A stretch of DNA of 64,000 nt. Source: Streptomyces ferrugineus (GTDB lineage: Bacteria; Actinomycetota; Actinomycetes; Streptomycetales; Streptomycetaceae). The notes under the pieces are model-generated. The model was not told the origin of the DNA, ran no database searches, and saw only the letters and a program-made list of their open reading frames with translations. The DNA is taken from the NCBI RefSeq assembly GCF_015160855.1, contig NZ_CP063373.1:62001-126000 (forward strand), written 5' to 3'. Of the stretch, positions 34,036-42,598 are shown piece after piece. The translations under genes and the position numbers were made by a program. Each line of letters opens with the position of its first letter. Positions within the stretch are counted from its first letter, which is position 1.

Positions 34036-34776
34036 GTGCGGCCCAGAGACGAGCATGGTGAGCAGGGGCCGGATCCGGCGGCGCCCGCGGACCGGGTCGC
34101 CAACGGTGTGCGCGGTGCCGGGGTCGGCGAGATACCGGCGCGGCTGTGCGGTGTCGCCGTGGAGCTGCTGCCCGTGACCGGCGCGAGTGTGTCGCTGCAC
34201 TGTGACGGCATGCCCGTCCAGCTCGGCGCGAGCAATGCGCAGGCCGCGTATGTGACCGAGCTCCAGGCGACCCTGGGCGACGGCCCCTCTCAGTCCGCCG
34301 CGCAGAGCGGGGCGCCGGTGCTCGCCTGTGATCTGACGGCCGGGCGGGACGTGCAGCGCTGGCCGGTCTTCGCCCAGCAGGCCACGGCCGCCGGGGTGCG
34401 GGCGGTGTACTCGATGCCGCTCGGCAACGACACGGTGTGCGTGGGCACGCTCGACCTCTACCGCGACTCCCCTGGCGACCTCGACGACCGGGAGCTGCGC
34501 ACGGCGCGGCTGATGGCCGGGATGATGACGGTGGCGCTGATGGCGCTGCCGCGCGTGGAGGACCCGGGGGAGCTGGGGGACGACCGGTGGCTGCACGGCC
34601 TCACCACCGACCATGACCAGGTCTACCAGGCCACCGGCATGATCATGGCCCAGCTCGGCGTGGCCACGGACGAGGCGCTGGCGCGGCTGCGGGCGCATGC
34701 GTTCGCGCACGGATGTACGGCGCTGGATGTGGCGCGGGACGTGGTGGCGCACCGGTTGCGGTTCGACTCCGCCTAA
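34036..34776 (+). CDS. GAF and ANTAR domain-containing regulator
   Basis: 246 residues. The GAF domain (about 30-165) includes LCGVAVELLPVTGASVSL and VYSMPLGNDTVCVGTLDLYR. The C-terminal ANTAR domain has QATGMIMAQLGVATDEALARLRAHAF, a three-helix RNA-binding fold acting in transcription antitermination. GAF-ANTAR proteins are common one-component regulators in Streptomyces; the ligand is unknown. GTG at 34036 with GAGGAGG upstream. Confidence 0.88.
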   Translation: MRPRDEHGEQGPDPAAPADRVANGVRGAGVGEIPARLCGVAVELLPVTGASVSLHCDGMPVQLGASNAQAAYVTELQATLGDGPSQSAAQSGAPVLACDLTAGRDVQRWPVFAQQATAAGVRAVYSMPLGNDTVCVGTLDLYRDSPGDLDDRELRTARLMAGMMTVALMALPRVEDPGELGDDRWLHGLTTDHDQVYQATGMIMAQLGVATDEALARLRAHAFAHGCTALDVARDVVAHRLRFDSA

Positions 34777-34787
34777 GATCGTCGGCC

Positions 34788-35063
34788 ATGGACATGGCGG
34801 TTCTGTTCTTTGTGCTGTTCGGCGTACTGGCCCTGATGGGCGTCCAGGGCCGGGTCTCCCGGATCGACAAGCGGGTGGCCCGGGTCGAGCGCAAAGTCGA
34901 CCTGATCTTGGACCATTTGGGGCTGCGCGAGAGCGACCCCCGGATGGACGAGGTGGTGGCGCTGCTGCGCGACGACAAGAAGATCCAGGCGATCAAGCTC
35001 TACCGGGAGATCACCGGGGTGGGCCTGAAGGAGGCCAAGGACGCGGTGGAGCAGATGGCCTGA
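34788..35063 (+). CDS. Membrane-anchored protein with ribosomal L7/L12 C-terminal-like domain
   Basis: 91 residues. A hydrophobic N-terminal helix (AVLFFVLFGVLALMGV) is followed by a short coiled coil (RIDKRVARVERKVDLILDHLG). The final segment KKIQAIKLYREITGVGLKEAKDAVE closely resembles the bL12 C-terminal domain, which binds translation factors on the ribosome. It lacks the L12 dimerisation region, so it is not a ribosomal stalk protein. ATG at 34788, no clear ribosome binding site. It is 11 bp after GAF-ANTAR and probably co-transcribed. Confidence 0.75.
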   Translation: MDMAVLFFVLFGVLALMGVQGRVSRIDKRVARVERKVDLILDHLGLRESDPRMDEVVALLRDDKKIQAIKLYREITGVGLKEAKDAVEQMA

Positions 35064-35070
35064 CGCTGCT

Positions 35071-35853
35071 TCAGATCGTGCGCCGGCCCTGCTTCCTGGC
35101 CTCCGCCAGTCGGTGGGCGCCCAGTTCGACGGCCGTCCAGGTGGCGTCGGCCGACACCTCGCCGAGGCCGCCGTTGGTGACGGTGATCGCGTCGTCGCCC
35201 ACGCGGACGGCGGCGACGTCGAGTGTGAGCGTGGGCGCGTCCCCGTACTCGGAGATGCCGCTGAGCACGATCCGCAGCGCCTGCCCCGCGTCACCGACCC
35301 GCGGCATCGGCGCCTCGGTGACCTCCACGGCGAGCTGCCCGCCGCGCGCGGTGGCCGTGAACCGGCCGCACTCGTCCGGCAGACCGCCGAGCCACGCCAG
35401 CGTCCGGTCCACGTCCTCGGGCCGATGGGCCACGATCTGGTAGCGCATCTGTGCCCCGTCCCACGCGTCGTCCAGCCCGATCGACGCGCGCGTACTGGCG
35501 TCCGGACCGAACAGGTCCTCCGCGTACAGGGCGTCGAGCAGCCGCCCGCACGCGCGCGATTCGGTCCGCGCCTTCAGCATGGTCTCCCGCCAGGTCGCGA
35601 ACCCCTCGGTGGGCACCCAGGGTTCACCGAGATCGTCCTCGCTGATCAGCGCCGCCCGCGCCTGGGCCTCCGTCAGCGTCGGCGCGGCGACGGGAGCGTG
35701 CGACGCGGCGCCGGGGGAGGCGGACGAGGCCGAGGCGCGCAGCCCCGGGCCGACCGTCCCCAGGCCGGCGACGGAGGAGCACGCGGACGCGGTCAGCACC
35801 ACGCCCGCCGAGAACGCGGAGGCGACGACTGCACGGGCCGGGGGACGGGGCAT
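35071..35853 (-). CDS. Hypothetical lipoprotein
   Basis: 260 residues. The signal peptide ends at a lipobox (LTASAC). After a Ser/Ala/Pro linker, a globular extracytoplasmic domain begins at about 60 with LTEAQARAALISEDDLGEPWVP and contains two Cys (RACGRLLDAL; DECGRFTATARG), probably a disulfide. The opening resembles sensor-type domains of actinobacterial lipoproteins (PknH-like extracellular region), but I would not assert it. It converges on the L12-like gene with a 7-bp gap. ATG at 35853. Confidence 0.7.
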   Translation of the reverse strand: MPRPPARAVVASAFSAGVVLTASACSSVAGLGTVGPGLRASASSASPGAASHAPVAAPTLTEAQARAALISEDDLGEPWVPTEGFATWRETMLKARTESRACGRLLDALYAEDLFGPDASTRASIGLDDAWDGAQMRYQIVAHRPEDVDRTLAWLGGLPDECGRFTATARGGQLAVEVTEAPMPRVGDAGQALRIVLSGISEYGDAPTLTLDVAAVRVGDDAITVTNGGLGEVSADATWTAVELGAHRLAEARKQGRRTI

Positions 35854-35971
35854 CGCGGGGCCTCCTGGACGCGCTCAAGATCGGTACGTGTTCTGTACGT
35901 GTTCTTAAAGCACCACTCCGGGAGTACGACCACCAGTGCGCCGGGCCGTCCGGGTGACGGGGAGCGCCTGT

Positions 35972-36172
35972 TCAGCACTTCCTCGTGCCGTCCGGCCAGG
36001 TCACCGGAGTCTTGATCTTGACGCCCGTCGAGCCCTGGCCCGGGTAGTACCAGAAGGAGTGGCCGTTCTTGCGCTTGCCGTAGTGGACCTCGAGCCAGCC
36101 CTGGGAGTTGCGCTCGTACGGGGGGTCTCCCGTCGGATACCTCGACCCGCTCGTCGGGTGGCGGCGACGCAT
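35972..36172 (-). CDS. Small ORF coupled to the NTPase-WD40 gene
   Basis: 66 residues, starting at an ATG that overlaps the stop codon of the large gene by one base (TGATG, 36170-36174). The sequence is basic and aromatic: GWLEVHYGKRKNGHSFWYYPG, then VTWPDGTRKC with a single terminal Cys. No family recognised. Coupling means it is made in ratio to the large protein, so it could be a partner, an effector tail, or a separated C-terminal segment. No independent ribosome binding site is evident. Confidence 0.5.
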   Translation of the reverse strand: MRRRHPTSGSRYPTGDPPYERNSQGWLEVHYGKRKNGHSFWYYPGQGSTGVKIKTPVTWPDGTRKC

Positions 36173-39100
36173 CAGTCGCCGCACACCTGGCGATACGGCA
36201 CGTCGCGCACGTACGTTCGCCACTGCGCCCGCGTCAGCTCGCTCCCGCCCGCCCGCGCGCACACCGACTCGACCGCCCGGGCCGGGGCGATCGGGTAGCG
36301 CTGGAGAGGCACGTGTGCGCTTCCCGCGTACACCGTGCCGCTGTCCGCGCCGAACGCCACGGTGTCGATCGCCTCGCCGGGTGTGATCAGCGGTCCGCCG
36401 AGCGGCTGGTGTGTGGCGATGTCCCACAGCTGCAGGCCTCCCGCCTCACCACCCACCGCGAGCGTGCTGCCGTCGGGGCTGACGGCGAGGGCGCTGACGG
36501 CCTCGGAGGTGTCGCCGCCGGCCGGGTCGGGGCCGCTGTCCGGTCCACCGGTCATTCCCTCCGGGAGCGCGGGGAAGACGTTCGACAGGGTGGTCCCCTC
36601 CCGCCGCCGGACCTCTCCGTCCCACAGAGCCACCCGGCCCGTCTGGTCCCCCGCCGCGAGCCGCGATCCGTCCGGTGCGAAGGCGAGGGCGCCGATCGCG
36701 TCGCCCTGGACCAGGTCGCGTCCGGTGCCCCTGCCGCCCGGCAGGCTCGCCGTGCGGTTGTCGCCGACCAGGAGCCCGTCGTCGGGTCGGACGGCCAGGT
36801 GACTGCTGGACAGGCCGGTGAGGACGGCCGTCCGGCGGTGGCGGGCGATGTCCCAGGTCTCGTTGGTCAGCTCGCCGATCGCCGGTGTGCGGGTGAGGTG
36901 GAGCGTGCCGGCGTCCGGGCCGAGGGCGATCGTGATCACCGCCCCGGCCGATGCCTTCGTCGCCAGGTCCAGCGTCGTGCGGACCCGGCCACGGCTGACG
37001 TCCCAGATCGTGAGGCGCTGCGGGGACGCCTCGTAACCGGGCGCCGAGACGGCGTACGCGAGCGCCTTGCCATCGGAGGTGAAGGCCAGGAGGGGGAGGG
37101 TGTCCTCAGGGCGTACCGACCGGGAGGGGTCGCGCGATACGGGGAGCGGCGTGGGCGGCAGTGTCTTGAGCAGTCGTCCCTCGCGGGTCTCGCGCAGCTC
37201 GAAGCGGTAGGTGTCGCCGGTGCGTCGCGCGGTGGCGAGGGTGCGGCCGTCCGGGCTCAGCCACACCCCGTCCAGTGGCTCGTCCCGCCAGGCGGACGTC
37301 ACGGCCGTCGCGACGTCCAGGGTGTGGACCGTGCCGGCCTCCAGATAGCGCAGTACCGGGTGGGCGGGGTCCCAGGCCAGACCGCCGAGGTGGCGGTTGT
37401 TGAGGGAGTGCCGGAACACCGGGGCGTCGACGCCCAGCCGCCACACCCTGATCTCCTCCCCGTCGGCGGTCGCCAGGAAGCTCCCGTCCTTGCTGAAAGC
37501 GGCGTACGTCACTCCCGTGTGGGGGAGGTCGGGCAGCTGCTCCCCCGACCGGACGTCCCAGACCCGCACGCCGCTCGGGATCACCGCGGCGAGCCACCGT
37601 CCACCACCGCCGAGCACGAGCTGCAAGCGCTCCTGGCCGCAGACGTCGCCCGCGCGTTCCCAGCGCCCGTGCACCGTGCGCCGGTCCTTGAGGTCCCGCA
37701 CCTGCGGCGCGCCCCCTCCCCCGGCGGGGCAGACCGCGATCAGCCGGCCGTCCTCGCTCGGCGCCGTGCCGTCCGACTCCGTCTCGAACAGCAGCTTCCC
37801 GTCCGCGGCCGAGTGCACCCCCACCCGGTCGCCTTCCACACTGCCCACGGCATACGTGCTCTCGCCGAAGTCCACGAAGGACAACGCCGGCAGCCGGTCA
37901 CCGACCCATCGTCCGGCGGCCGTGTCCCACAGCCGCACCCCGTCGCCCCGGCCATCCCCGTGGATCGCCAGCAGTCGACCGTCCGGGCTCGCCCCGACCG
38001 CGGTGCCGGCCTCCGGCAGCCGCCCCTCGGCGATCCGCCGGTGCCGTGCCACGTCCCAGGTCCGCCAGGTGCGCCCCGCGACGCTGAGCAGGGTGCGCCC
38101 GGAGTCCGTCAGACGGCGGAAGGGGCCGTCGCCCGGTGCCGGGTCGCTGAAGGCGTCCAGTTCCTGCTGGCCCAGCGAACCCAGCAGTGCCCGCCGGGTC
38201 TCCGGCAGCTCGGACACGCGCCAGGCGGCGACGCCCAGCAGCTGTGCGGTGCGCGGGTCCGTCGTGCGCAGGCCGTCCGCGACGGCGGCGATGCGCCGCG
38301 CCTCGTCGTCGATACGGCGGCGCTCGTTGTCCCGGCTCTGGGTCCAGGCGGCCAGAGAGGCGAGCAGCGCCACCACCAGGACCGCCGACAGCACTCCCAC
38401 GGCGGCCCGCGCCCGGCGCGTCGAGCGGGCGGCGGCCCGGCGCTCCGCCTCTCGGGCGGCCAGCGCGGCGGTGAGAAACTCGCGCTCCGGCACGGTCAGG
38501 GAGTAGTCGTGCTCGTGGTCGGGGATCAGCTCCGCCACCCGGTCCAGGCGGGTGCCCCGGTACAGGGCGCCGGGGTCGCGGTCATGCTCCAGCCAGACGC
38601 CGGCGGCCTCGGTCAGCCGCCGGTGGTGGCGCAGCCGCTCGCGGTCCTCCTCGATCCAGTCGCGCAGCCGTGGCCAGCTGGTGATCAGCGCCTCGTGGGC
38701 GAGCTGGACGGTGTCCTCGTCGACGGTCAGCAGCCGGGCGCGGGCCAGCCGCTCCACCACCACGGGCACGTGGGTGCACGCCCACTCCTCGCGCTCGGCC
38801 CGGGTCAGCGGGCGGCGGGTGTCGGGGCTGCCCCGGCCGGGCTCGACCATCCGCAGCAGCAGCCGCCGGGCGGCGTCCGTCTGCTCCGCGGTCAGCTGCC
38901 CGTACGCCTCCTCGGCACTCGCGGCGATGGCACCGCGCACCCCGCCCGCCGCCTGGTACGCGGCGAGGGTGAGCACCCGGCCCTTGCGCCGCCGCCAGGT
39001 CTCCAGCAGGGCGTGCGAGAGCATCGGCAGCCCGCCGGGTTCGTCGAGGACCTCCTCCACGATCCGCGCGGTCAGCTCCCGCTCCACCAGGAGCCCGACC

Positions 39101-39951
39101 TCCTGCGCCGGCTTGACGACCGCCTCCCGCAGCTCGTCCGCCGTCATGGGCCCGACCAGCAGTCCGGCGCCGCACAGCGTGTCCGCCAGCCCGCGGTGCT
39201 CGCCGCAGCGCGGGTAGAAGTCGGCCCGTACGGCGATGAGCACCCGCAGGCGACTGTCAGGGTCCCGGGCCGCGAGCAGCAGGTCGATGAACCGGGCCCG
39301 CTCCGCCCGGTCCCGGCACAGGGTGAAGACCTCCTCGAACTGGTCCACCACCACCCAGCTCTCCGGCTCGTCCGCCGCCGGGGCGAGCAGATGGCCGTAC
39401 GTGGTGGCCGGCCGGTCGCCAGGCGTGAGCACCCGCAGCACCGCCGGACGCCCCCGGTCGGCGATCTCCTCCTGGAGCCGGGGTATCAGCCCGGCCCGCA
39501 GCAGCGAGGACTTTCCGCTGCCGGAGGCGCCGAACACCGCGGCGAACCGGTGCCCGCACACCAGCTCCAGCAGGTCCTCCGTCAGGCGGGCCCGCCCGAA
39601 GAACAGCCCTTGGTCGGCCGGCTCGAACCGGGACAGACCGCGGTACGGCGGCGCCGCCTCCTCGTCGTCCTCGCGGACCTCCCCCGCCACCTCCGCCTCG
39701 GCGTCCTTCCACCGCGGCTCCCACTCGTCCGGGTCGCCGCCGCAAGCCCGTACATACCCCTGGACGACGGCGAGGGACGGCAGCCGCTCACCGGCCGCGG
39801 CCTGCGACAGCGTTGTCGCGGAGAAGCCCGCCGTCTCGGCCATCTTCCGGTACGAGGGGTTCCCCGCGGTCCTGCGCAGCTCCCGCAGCTCGTGCGCGAG
39901 CCGCGGCACGGGACCGGCCGTCGGGTCCAGCGGTCTCTCCGGGCGCCCCAT
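36172..39951 (-). CDS. HTH-NTPase-WD40 repeat protein (nSTAND1-type)
   Basis: 1259 residues. An N-terminal XRE-like helix-turn-helix comes first (LRELRRTAGNPSYRKMAETAGFS ... LSQAAAGERLP, about 20-60). The STAND/NACHT-like NTPase follows with Walker A FGASGSGKSS and a Walker B-type WVVVDQFEEVF (about 130-450). A membrane helix is at about 540-560 (AVGVLSAVLVVALLASLAAW). About ten WD40 repeats fill the rest (motifs LLAIHGDG...VRLWDTA, VRVWDVR, IRVWRLG, LALWDGE, LQLWDIATHQPL). Such proteins act as sensors with an oligomerising NTPase, and some STAND proteins act in immunity. ATG at 39951 after GGAGGTG. The function is unproven. Confidence 0.85.
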   Translation of the reverse strand: MGRPERPLDPTAGPVPRLAHELRELRRTAGNPSYRKMAETAGFSATTLSQAAAGERLPSLAVVQGYVRACGGDPDEWEPRWKDAEAEVAGEVREDDEEAAPPYRGLSRFEPADQGLFFGRARLTEDLLELVCGHRFAAVFGASGSGKSSLLRAGLIPRLQEEIADRGRPAVLRVLTPGDRPATTYGHLLAPAADEPESWVVVDQFEEVFTLCRDRAERARFIDLLLAARDPDSRLRVLIAVRADFYPRCGEHRGLADTLCGAGLLVGPMTADELREAVVKPAQEVGLLVERELTARIVEEVLDEPGGLPMLSHALLETWRRRKGRVLTLAAYQAAGGVRGAIAASAEEAYGQLTAEQTDAARRLLLRMVEPGRGSPDTRRPLTRAEREEWACTHVPVVVERLARARLLTVDEDTVQLAHEALITSWPRLRDWIEEDRERLRHHRRLTEAAGVWLEHDRDPGALYRGTRLDRVAELIPDHEHDYSLTVPEREFLTAALAAREAERRAAARSTRRARAAVGVLSAVLVVALLASLAAWTQSRDNERRRIDDEARRIAAVADGLRTTDPRTAQLLGVAAWRVSELPETRRALLGSLGQQELDAFSDPAPGDGPFRRLTDSGRTLLSVAGRTWRTWDVARHRRIAEGRLPEAGTAVGASPDGRLLAIHGDGRGDGVRLWDTAAGRWVGDRLPALSFVDFGESTYAVGSVEGDRVGVHSAADGKLLFETESDGTAPSEDGRLIAVCPAGGGGAPQVRDLKDRRTVHGRWERAGDVCGQERLQLVLGGGGRWLAAVIPSGVRVWDVRSGEQLPDLPHTGVTYAAFSKDGSFLATADGEEIRVWRLGVDAPVFRHSLNNRHLGGLAWDPAHPVLRYLEAGTVHTLDVATAVTSAWRDEPLDGVWLSPDGRTLATARRTGDTYRFELRETREGRLLKTLPPTPLPVSRDPSRSVRPEDTLPLLAFTSDGKALAYAVSAPGYEASPQRLTIWDVSRGRVRTTLDLATKASAGAVITIALGPDAGTLHLTRTPAIGELTNETWDIARHRRTAVLTGLSSSHLAVRPDDGLLVGDNRTASLPGGRGTGRDLVQGDAIGALAFAPDGSRLAAGDQTGRVALWDGEVRRREGTTLSNVFPALPEGMTGGPDSGPDPAGGDTSEAVSALAVSPDGSTLAVGGEAGGLQLWDIATHQPLGGPLITPGEAIDTVAFGADSGTVYAGSAHVPLQRYPIAPARAVESVCARAGGSELTRAQWRTYVRDVPYRQVCGD

Positions 39952-40090
39952 GCGCACACCTCCGTATGACCGGCGAAAGGGACATCGAGCGCGACGAACG
40001 TACAAGCCGCCCGGTAACGGCAAGGTTGCCCGCAGGTGACGTTGAGGCGATGCGACATGTGATGTCCATCAATCGCCCTTCCGCCCACGA

Positions 40091-40141
40091 GATTGATCGA
40101 CCTGACAAAAGGGACGTGCCAATCAACGTTCCGGTTGCCAG
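40091..40141 (+). promoter_or_regulatory. Conserved upstream element, copy A (RIP promoter region)
   Basis: The region begins GATTGATCGACCTGAC and contains CCAATCAACGTTCCGG and GCCAG. It aligns with copies B and C: an ATTGAT half, 18-19 variable bases, an ATCAA half, then CCAG exactly 16 bp after the start of ATCAA in all three copies. The element starts 125 bp before the RIP start codon, and a further inverted ATCAATCG lies at 40070-40077. Confidence 0.7.
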
Positions 40142-40215
40142 CGTCGGGCGTGCCGTCGGGCCGGTCCCCGCGGAGCGCGCCGTCGGCAGACACACGGACA
40201 AGCGAAGGAAACCGA

Positions 40216-41232
40216 ATGTCATTTCGTCTTCTCCGGCGCCTGGGCGCGTCACTGGCCGTACCCGCAATCGTCGTAGGCGCCGTCGCCGCTCACGGGCTTC
40301 CGGCCACCCACTCGGCGCAGAGCTCGGCCGGCGCCACGGCGGTCACGAGCCCTCTCGATCCCGCCCACACGGAACTGGCCGCCAGTTCGGACACCTGGCA
40401 CCAGCTGATCTGGGACCTCGACGCAGGCGATCAGGGGTACCAGACACTGATCGGCCAGGTGCGGTCACTGGTCACCGCAACGGGCGGCCGGCGTGAGAAC
40501 GTGGCTACCGTCAGCGGCAGGAACGCAGCCGTCGACGTCACCTCTCCGAACGCCCACCACGAGTTCCTCGACCTCCAGGTGCAGGGCGGCGGCCGGAGAA
40601 CCCACCTGATCATTCGCCTCAGCGACCTGTACGTCATCGGCTACTTCTTCTACGAGCCCGGTGCGCCCGGCGCCGGAGGCACCAACGTCTACGTCCCCCT
40701 CGCCGACGACAGCCCGACGAACCTGCCGCCGGCGATTCTCCAACCCGGCACCAACGGTTTTACGAGATACCCCAACATGGTCGGGAAGGAGAACTACAAC
40801 GATCTCGCCGGCCTCGCCGGCACCAACCTGGCCGACCTCCGGATAAGCCCGGCAAGCCTGCAGCAGTCCCTGTTCGCCCTGAGCGACCGTGGCCATCTCC
40901 GAAACAACAACCAGGGTGTCATCGCCCGCGGCCTGCTCCAGTTCATCGTCACTGTCAGTGAGGGCATCCGCAGCAGGCGGCTCGCGGGGAGCATGACGGG
41001 CATGCTCCAGAGCCACAGCACCATGACCCTCGGTGAGCCCAACCTGGAACTCATGCGCAAGTGGTCCGACATCAGCAACGTCCTGACCGGCGCTTCTACG
41101 TCTTCGTCGCCGCCGCCCCCGGTCACCACCAGGTACTGGGGCACGATCGACACCCCCGCCGCGGCCGCGGCACTCCTGCTGGTGGCACTCTTCAACAAGG
41201 CGTTCGGCAGCCCGCCCCACGACGAGCTCTGA
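40216..41232 (+). CDS. Secreted ribosome-inactivating protein (rRNA N-glycosidase)
   Basis: 338 residues with a signal peptide (about 1-37). The RIP active-site set is complete: Tyr in DLYVIGYF (Y139), Tyr in GKENYNDLAGLAG (Y194), Glu and Arg in TVSEGIRSRR (E249, R252, spaced as in the plant SEAAR motif), and Trp in LELMRKWSDIS (W283). Plant RIPs depurinate a single adenine of the sarcin-ricin loop. A C-terminal Ala-rich tail (about 310-338) follows. ATG at 40216 with GAAGGA upstream. No immunity gene is adjacent, consistent with a eukaryotic or export target, or an unknown protection. Confidence 0.85.
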   Translation: MSFRLLRRLGASLAVPAIVVGAVAAHGLPATHSAQSSAGATAVTSPLDPAHTELAASSDTWHQLIWDLDAGDQGYQTLIGQVRSLVTATGGRRENVATVSGRNAAVDVTSPNAHHEFLDLQVQGGGRRTHLIIRLSDLYVIGYFFYEPGAPGAGGTNVYVPLADDSPTNLPPAILQPGTNGFTRYPNMVGKENYNDLAGLAGTNLADLRISPASLQQSLFALSDRGHLRNNNQGVIARGLLQFIVTVSEGIRSRRLAGSMTGMLQSHSTMTLGEPNLELMRKWSDISNVLTGASTSSSPPPPVTTRYWGTIDTPAAAAALLLVALFNKAFGSPPHDEL

Positions 41233-41301
41233 CCGACGGCACCCGCAGGGCTCCTGGAGCCGGCGGGGCGGATGAGGGAGGCGGGGTTCTGAAGCCCGGG
41301 G

Positions 41302-41351
41302 AATTGATTGCCCTGATCGGAGGGGCTGCCGATCAACTCTCCGGCTGCCAG
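41302..41351 (+). repeat. Conserved element, copy B (3' of the RIP gene)
   Basis: Contains AATTGATTGCCCTGATCGG and CCGATCAACTCTCCGGCTG then CCAG, aligned to copies A and C with one base missing in the spacer. No plus-strand gene begins at the expected distance of about 120 bp. Confidence 0.65.
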
Positions 41352-41390
41352 TCTTTGATCTGTGCCGCTCATCCCCCCGAGGGGCACACA

Positions 41391-41423
41391 GCCGCCGGTG
41401 GACACCCCCCGTCCGCCGGCGGC
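41391..41423. terminator. Bidirectional terminator between RIP and DUF397 genes
   Basis: GCCGCCGGTGGAC (41391-41403) pairs with GTCCGCCGGCGGC (41411-41423), 12 of 13 positions plus one wobble, with a 7-nt loop. It lies between the convergent genes. Confidence 0.7.
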
Positions 41424-41437
41424 TTCCGGCGTGGCCG

Positions 41438-41704
41438 TCAGCGCCCGACGTGGCTCACGAAGGCGACGTACGCCTCCGGCGAGAGGGTGAGGGTGCCGAC
41501 GTCGGGGTTCTTGGAGTCGCGGACGGCGATGTGGGGGGTGAGGGGGGCGACCTCCACGCAGTCGCCGCCACTGCTGCTGCTGTACGACGACTTGCGCCAG
41601 ACGGCGCCGCCGAGGGGGGCACACTCGACGCAGTCGCCGCCGCTGCTGCCGCTGTAGCTGGACTTACGCCACGTCGCGCTCCTCAGCTGCTGGCTGGTCT
41701 CCAT
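41438..41704 (-). CDS. DUF397 domain-containing protein with duplicated motif
   Basis: 88 residues. The DUF397 motif WRKSSYS-x-SSGGDCVE occurs twice in tandem (TWRKSSYSGSSGGDCVECAP, then VWRKSSYSSSSGGDCVEVAP), followed by the usual VRDSKNPDVGTLTLSPEAYVAFV end. Most family members have one copy (about 60-80 residues). DUF397 proteins work with XRE/DUF5753 regulators, and here the gene overlaps such a regulator by 41 bp. ATG at 41704 with GGAGGAG upstream. DNA of the two copies is nearly identical, indicating a recent duplication. Confidence 0.85.
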   Translation of the reverse strand: METSQQLRSATWRKSSYSGSSGGDCVECAPLGGAVWRKSSYSSSSGGDCVEVAPLTPHIAVRDSKNPDVGTLTLSPEAYVAFVSHVGR

Positions 41705-42512
41705 AGCGCTCCTCCATCACGTGGGCGATCAGCTCTGCCGAGTCCCGTACCGAGAGCGCGGCAGCTCGCAGTTGATCGTAATGGAGCCAGCCCTCGCTGA
41801 CACTGTCCGGATTGGCCGTCATGTGCCCCTGGATGAAGTCCTCGGTGTAGACGACGTCCGGGTCGTCGTCGAAGCGCAGGAGGTTGAAGGCGCCCGGCAG
41901 TCCCGGGTGTTCCCCCGCCGAGAACGGCAGCACCTGGATCTTCAGGCGCCGTTGGTCCCGGAAGCTCAACAGGTGCGCGAGTTGGCTTCGCATCACCTCC
42001 CGGCCGCCCATGGGCCGGTACAGCACCGCCTCGTCGAGCACCACCCACACCAGCGGCGGCTTCTCCTTCTGCACGATGCGCTGCCGTTCCATGCGGGCCG
42101 CGACCCGCTCGTCCAGGTTCTCCGGTTGGGGCGCGCCCAGCACCGCCCGCGCGTACTCCTCCGTCTGCAGAAGGCCGTACACCACCTGCGACTGATACGT
42201 GGAGATGTACGTCGCCTTCGCCTCCATCTCCGCGTACGGCTGAAACCACGTCGGCAGTTGGCTCCGCAGAACCAACCCCACCAGCCGCGAAAAGCAGCCG
42301 TCCGTCAGCAGCGCCGCATCCGCGCGCTCCGCGAACTCCCGCGTCGGCACCTTGTGGGCGGTCTCGATCTGGCCCACCAGGGAGCCGGTGCAGAAGATGC
42401 AGTCGCCCAGGTCCCCCTGGGACATCCCCGCCGACTCCCGGTAACGGCGCAGCTCGGAGCCGAAGTAGTCCAGCGGCGAGGCGGTGGGGTCGAGTTTGCG
42501 GATGTTGGGCAT
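41664..42512 (-). CDS. XRE regulator with DUF5753 (Scr1-type) domain
   Basis: 282 residues. The HTH (FGSELRRYRESAGMSQGDLGDCIFCTGSLVGQIETAHKVPT split across about 17-58) precedes the DUF5753 domain (about 85-275) with ATYISTYQSQVVYGLLQTEEYARAVL. This family, related to WhiJ/AbaA-like regulators, controls development and antibiotic genes with a DUF397 partner, here overlapping, and an ATP-binding protein, here divergent. ATG at 42512. It is placed between the two secreted toxin genes that share the ATTGAT element, so it is a candidate regulator of both. Confidence 0.88.
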   Translation of the reverse strand: MPNIRKLDPTASPLDYFGSELRRYRESAGMSQGDLGDCIFCTGSLVGQIETAHKVPTREFAERADAALLTDGCFSRLVGLVLRSQLPTWFQPYAEMEAKATYISTYQSQVVYGLLQTEEYARAVLGAPQPENLDERVAARMERQRIVQKEKPPLVWVVLDEAVLYRPMGGREVMRSQLAHLLSFRDQRRLKIQVLPFSAGEHPGLPGAFNLLRFDDDPDVVYTEDFIQGHMTANPDSVSEGWLHYDQLRAAALSVRDSAELIAHVMEERYGDQPAAEERDVA

Positions 42513-42598
42513 GCGGCGGTCACCCCCAGGTCAGAACGCGGCGCGGCGTTCATTTCGGTCTGTAGCCGAGCGTAATCACATGACTCCACGCTGGTGGC

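Noticed and set aside
36313..39969. 1218-residue open frame opposite the NTPase-WD40 gene
   Set aside because: It is the antisense shadow of a well-supported gene with Walker and WD40 motifs; its own sequence has no domain pattern.
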